DNA of 64,000 nucleotides, taken from assembly GCF_005862305.2 (NCBI RefSeq), contig NZ_CP054023.1, positions 393,342 through 457,341 on the forward strand, in the 5' to 3' direction. Made by a program: the position numbers and the translations under genes. Source of the DNA: Rhizobium indicum (lineage in GTDB: Bacteria > Pseudomonadota > Alphaproteobacteria > Rhizobiales > Rhizobiaceae). Every line of letters begins with the position of its first letter. The first letter of the stretch is position 1. Positions 61,337 to 64,000 of the stretch are shown one piece after another. Under the pieces are notes generated by a model. It was not told the origin of the DNA, made no database searches, and was given only the letters and a program-made list of their open reading frames with translations.

Positions 61337-62962
61337 CTAAAGGGCGCCCGCTGCCTGCAGCAGCTTGCGATCGAGATCGACCGCCACGCGGGGCTCCTTG
61401 TCGAGGACCATGGTCGCTGGTTTGTCGGTTGTATAGGCCGGCCAGTCGGGCAAGCCCTCGGCGCTCGGCTTGCCGTTGCGCGCGAAGTTGACCCAGGCCT
61501 GGCTCACCTTCCTGGAAAGCGCCAGCGCGTCGCTGCCACCGCCGGTCGATGTCTTGACCAAGGCGGCGTTTGCAAACACGTAGGGCAGTTCCGCACAATG
61601 CCAGGCCATGGCAATCCCATCCAGGACCGGTGACTCGTAGGCAAACATGTAGGAGTAGACCGGAGCCCCGTTCTGCTTTGCCTTCAGGTCGAGATCACGG
61701 ATGGCTCCCGGCCGGAAGCGCAGATCGAGGAAATAGGCGTCGGCGATCTTTTTCTCGGGGTAGGCGGCCATGAATGCCTTGCCGACCGCGTCGGCCTTGT
61801 CGGCGAAGCGCTCCTTCAGCTTGGCCTGAGACTTGTCTTCGTCCCAGTTGTTCTTGTTGTCGGCAAAAAGCTCGCCCGCCTTGTGACTGATCACCGTCTC
61901 GAACTCGTTGAGGGTGTTCCCGACCATCAGGGGAATGTCCTTGGCCTGGTCGACCCACTCTGTCCCGACAGGGTTCGCGGGAATGTAGTCGCCGTCCTGA
62001 ACAGGTGCGTAGCGGGCGTCCTTCGCACCCTTGGCGGCCGCGTCTTTGACGGCTTTGTCGGCTGCGGCAAGGAGATCGTAGTAGTCGATGTCGGCAAGCT
62101 TGTCGATTTCCTCAGCCTTGAGACCGAGGTTGGCAAGCGTCAGTTCGGCCACCTTCCGCGAGGATGCCTGATCGACGACGGAATCGGTCCGGGAGCCGCT
62201 CTGGACGATGGCCTTCTGGAAGAGGCCCTTGGCTGACGGCGTCCCCATCAGGGCGCGCACCTTGTAGCCGCCGCCGGACTGGCCGAAAATCGTCACGTTG
62301 CCGGGATCGCCGCCAAAGGCCTCGGCATTGTCGTGGACCCATTTCAGCGCAGCAACGAGATCGGTGACGCTGGCATTGCCCGACCGTTTATATTTCTCTC
62401 CGTAGGCGGAAAGATCGAGGAAGCCGAGCACGTTGAGCCGGTGGTTGAGGGTGACGACGACGACATCGCCGTCCTTGCTCAGATTATGGCCGTCATACGA
62501 GGTCAGCTCGATGCCGGAGCCATTGGTGAAGCCGCCCCCATGGATCCAAACCATGATCGGCCGCTTCTTTCCGTCCTTGATCGCTGGCGTCCAGATGTTC
62601 AGAAACTGGCAGGCTTCGCTCATCGGCAGATAGCGGTGCGGATTGAAGAGTTCGTCGCCGGCCACTTCCTTCATGCGGGGGATGAAGCAGTTCTCACCAT
62701 AGGTGACTGCGGGACGGATGCCTTTCCAAGGCGCGACCTCTTCCGCTGGCATGAAGCGGTCGGCATGTGCATAGGGGACGCCAAGATAGCTGTAGATGCC
62801 ATCGTCGAGTGCGCCGACGAGACTGCCCTTGTTGGTTTCGACGACCGTCTTGCTCTGCGAAGCAACAAACTCTTCGGCGAGAGCGGGCGCGCCGACAATG
62901 GAAGCTGTCATCGCCGCCAGCGCGGATATCAAAGCGCAATAATATAGGAACGTCCTTTTCAT
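61337..62962 (-). CDS. Exported carboxylesterase type B
   Basis: This 541-residue alpha/beta hydrolase has a signal peptide (YYCALISALAAMTASIVGAP, then ALA). The oxyanion HGGGF is in VWIHGGGFTNGSG. The nucleophile elbow is GQSGGG (about residue 224), where most relatives have GESAGG. Glu is in LNEFE and the His in MAWHCAELPYVF (about 452). AGAGGA lies seven bases before the ATG at 62962. Substrates may be esters of plant compounds; none can be named. Confidence 0.9.
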   Translation of the reverse strand: MKRTFLYYCALISALAAMTASIVGAPALAEEFVASQSKTVVETNKGSLVGALDDGIYSYLGVPYAHADRFMPAEEVAPWKGIRPAVTYGENCFIPRMKEVAGDELFNPHRYLPMSEACQFLNIWTPAIKDGKKRPIMVWIHGGGFTNGSGIELTSYDGHNLSKDGDVVVVTLNHRLNVLGFLDLSAYGEKYKRSGNASVTDLVAALKWVHDNAEAFGGDPGNVTIFGQSGGGYKVRALMGTPSAKGLFQKAIVQSGSRTDSVVDQASSRKVAELTLANLGLKAEEIDKLADIDYYDLLAAADKAVKDAAAKGAKDARYAPVQDGDYIPANPVGTEWVDQAKDIPLMVGNTLNEFETVISHKAGELFADNKNNWDEDKSQAKLKERFADKADAVGKAFMAAYPEKKIADAYFLDLRFRPGAIRDLDLKAKQNGAPVYSYMFAYESPVLDGIAMAWHCAELPYVFANAALVKTSTGGGSDALALSRKVSQAWVNFARNGKPSAEGLPDWPAYTTDKPATMVLDKEPRVAVDLDRKLLQAAGAL

Positions 62963-62992
62963 CAACTTATCCTCTTGTCGTTGATTTCGAGT

Positions 62993-63028
62993 TTCAAAAG
63001 CCCGACGGCCGCCATCCCCGGCCGTCGG
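62993..63028 (-). terminator. Terminator-like hairpin upstream of the carboxylesterase
   Basis: CCGACGGCC (63002-63010) and GGCCGTCGG (63020-63028) form a perfect 9-bp stem. On the minus strand it is followed by GCTTTTG, so it may end transcripts from the region upstream of 63030 and insulate the esterase gene, or act as a leader attenuator. Confidence 0.6.
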
Positions 63029-63211
63029 TGACTAACTAGGTCGGCGCCGCCGCTTTTTCAGGCCACAGTCGGTTTGCTGGAGAGGGGATCACGCCGGAGG
63101 GTTGGACGGGTCTTCTTGCCGGCCGGCCTCCAATGAACCAGGAGATGCGACGCAGCGTGGGCCGCTTCTGCGCGTTTTGGTTCTGCCCGACGTCGAGCTT
63201 TTTGAGCGTGC

Positions 63212-63328
63212 ATGATGGAACACCACTCGGTGGCCGAGTGGTGGCGATTGGCCAACTATCCGCACAGGCACGGCGAGATACATGGAAATCTCGCCGCTTG
63301 CCCGGACTGCGCTAGCGTCCGCCACTAG
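63212..63328 (+). CDS. Possible 38-residue small protein
   Basis: The frame from ATG 63212 reads MMEHHSVAEWWRLANYPHRH and ends CPDCASVRH at the TAG, with an in-frame stop nine bases before the ATG. Composition looks protein-like, with a CPDC pair, but there is no strong ribosome-binding site and nothing similar comes to mind. Kept only as a low-confidence candidate. Confidence 0.28.
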   Translation: MMEHHSVAEWWRLANYPHRHGEIHGNLAACPDCASVRH

Positions 63329-63607
63329 TCAGAAGGATGACGAAGGGACCACGCCGATCGTTGGGACGGGTGGTCTGTGCTCCGGCACCTTGTTTCCTTG
63401 CTCGTCGCTGGCGCTCAGTGCCTCGCGCACTTCATCCTCTTCCCAACCCGCCTCGATGGCGGAAGCCACGAGCGTTTCGATTTTCTCGGTTTCCGAGTTG
63501 TGCGAAGTCTCATCGAGGTGGCGTCTGGCGGTCTCGAGACACTGACGGAGGTTCGAAGCGCGGCTGGCGTCGTTACGGTCGTAGCTTGGCGATGCGACGT
63601 AGGTCAT
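63329..63607 (-). CDS. Small hypothetical protein
   Basis: This 92-residue acidic, mostly helical protein begins MTYVASPSYDRNDASRASNL, with a core of CLETARRHLDETSHNSETEK and AIEAGWEEDEVREALSASDE. No family recognised. GGGAGC six bases before the ATG at 63607 gives the start. A terminator-like hairpin lies 300 bases downstream. Confidence 0.65.
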   Translation of the reverse strand: MTYVASPSYDRNDASRASNLRQCLETARRHLDETSHNSETEKIETLVASAIEAGWEEDEVREALSASDEQGNKVPEHRPPVPTIGVVPSSSF

Positions 63608-63952
63608 TTGGAAGCTCCCTGCTGATCGAGAGGAACACCTGAAGAGAGAGCCGGTTCCACTGCGTGTCTTCGGTAAGCGCGACCCGGGTGCCGCCTCGGG
63701 GACTAACGGAACCTACCCGCGCCGGCGCGCCTGCATCCGCGGCTCCGGAAATCAATGAGACTTCGACCTTTCGTGACCGACTAAGGGACATCGGATCATG
63801 TACCCTGAGACCATTTCGGAGGTGCAAAGGGAATTGTGGAGCGGCGGGCCAACCTACGAACAAACACCCCTTGACGTCTTTCGCTCTTTGAGAAATGCTA
63901 AGATGTCAGACCAATTTCAGAGGTCGGCTGCCTGATAAGAAAATGGGGAACC
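63608..63952. other. Intergenic region, no gene seen
   Basis: About 345 bases with no convincing gene. TGTCAGACCA near 63905 resembles half of a GntR-type operator and lies close to the next gene's start, but one half-site is not enough to call it. Confidence 0.4.
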
Positions 63953-64000
63953 ATGAAGGCAAATAGCAGCGACAGGCCGGTGATCCGGCCGCTTCCGGTC
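63953..64000 (+). CDS. Start of a gene running out of the window
   Basis: GGGGAACC directly precedes the ATG at 63953, and 16 codons (MKANSSDRPVIRPLPV) follow before the window ends. Too little is visible to name the product. Confidence 0.5.
   Translation, partial: MKANSSDRPVIRPLPV

Overview
The window looks like a piece of the genome of a Rhizobium-type alphaproteobacterium (R. leguminosarum / R. etli group or a close relative). The DNA is GC-rich with strong third-position G/C bias. Families common in rhizobia recur (DUF982, CsbD, DUF3175, DUF2934 proteins, GH4 alpha-galactosidase with a peptide-type ABC importer, PcaR/PcaIJF). Much of the sequence is given to sugar ABC transporters with linked hydrolases. 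No tRNA, rRNA or CRISPR array was seen. The species call is inference from gene content.

Layout. 1-2.85 kb: end of an alpha-galactoside uptake and hydrolysis operon (double-ATPase ABC protein, MelA-like GH4 enzyme, strong terminator). 3-7.1 kb: small hypothetical genes, a PAS-GGDEF cyclase and an IS3-type transposase scrap. 7.2-14.4 kb: a visibly lower-GC six-gene minus-strand operon: AAA/TPR regulator with a cyclase-like domain, YcaO, TfuA, a HEIGH metallopeptidase and two unknown small proteins. It has IS3-family relics on both sides and is the best candidate here for an undescribed peptide- or protein-modification system. 14.5-16 kb: decayed DNA (IS relic, frameshifted secreted-protein gene, ardC relic) around an intact csbD. 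16.1-24.7 kb: a peptide-type ABC importer, a GH51 arabinofuranosidase and an ArsR-type regulator, with a repeated operator-like motif upstream of both the enzyme and the regulator.

24.7-28.6 kb: VapBC-type toxin-antitoxin pair, then a di-haem peroxidase divergent from a secreted phosphoesterase. 28.7-32.2 kb: pcaR-like regulator divergent from pcaIJF (end of the beta-ketoadipate pathway), with a perfect 12-bp inverted repeat between them. 32.3-38.6 kb: GNAT enzyme, then a LysR regulator divergent from a MalEFG-type ABC importer and a formylglycine-type sulfatase. A 274-bp inverted-repeat element overlaps the sulfatase stop codon. 39-46.3 kb: MFS transporter, then a second striking locus: a 1554-residue secreted protein with two peptidoglycan-binding repeats, a PAN/Apple-like domain, a caspase-like protease domain and an EF-hand-like loop, in an overlapping operon with a small secreted protein and a one-helix membrane protein. 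46.4-64 kb: chromosomal housekeeping and repair-type genes (SDR, GlgX, topoisomerase IB, stand-alone LigD polymerase domain, GST, hybrid histidine kinase, phospholipase D family, LysR, carboxylesterase) with several relics (UdgX-type glycosylase, SDR) and small genes.

Some annotations lie outside ordinary gene calls: a 46-residue lipoprotein (4276-4416), a 57-residue membrane protein (55928-56101), a probable CTG start for YcaO, and a TA-repeat frameshift at 15392-15399. All family assignments come from reading motifs by eye; no database search was run.
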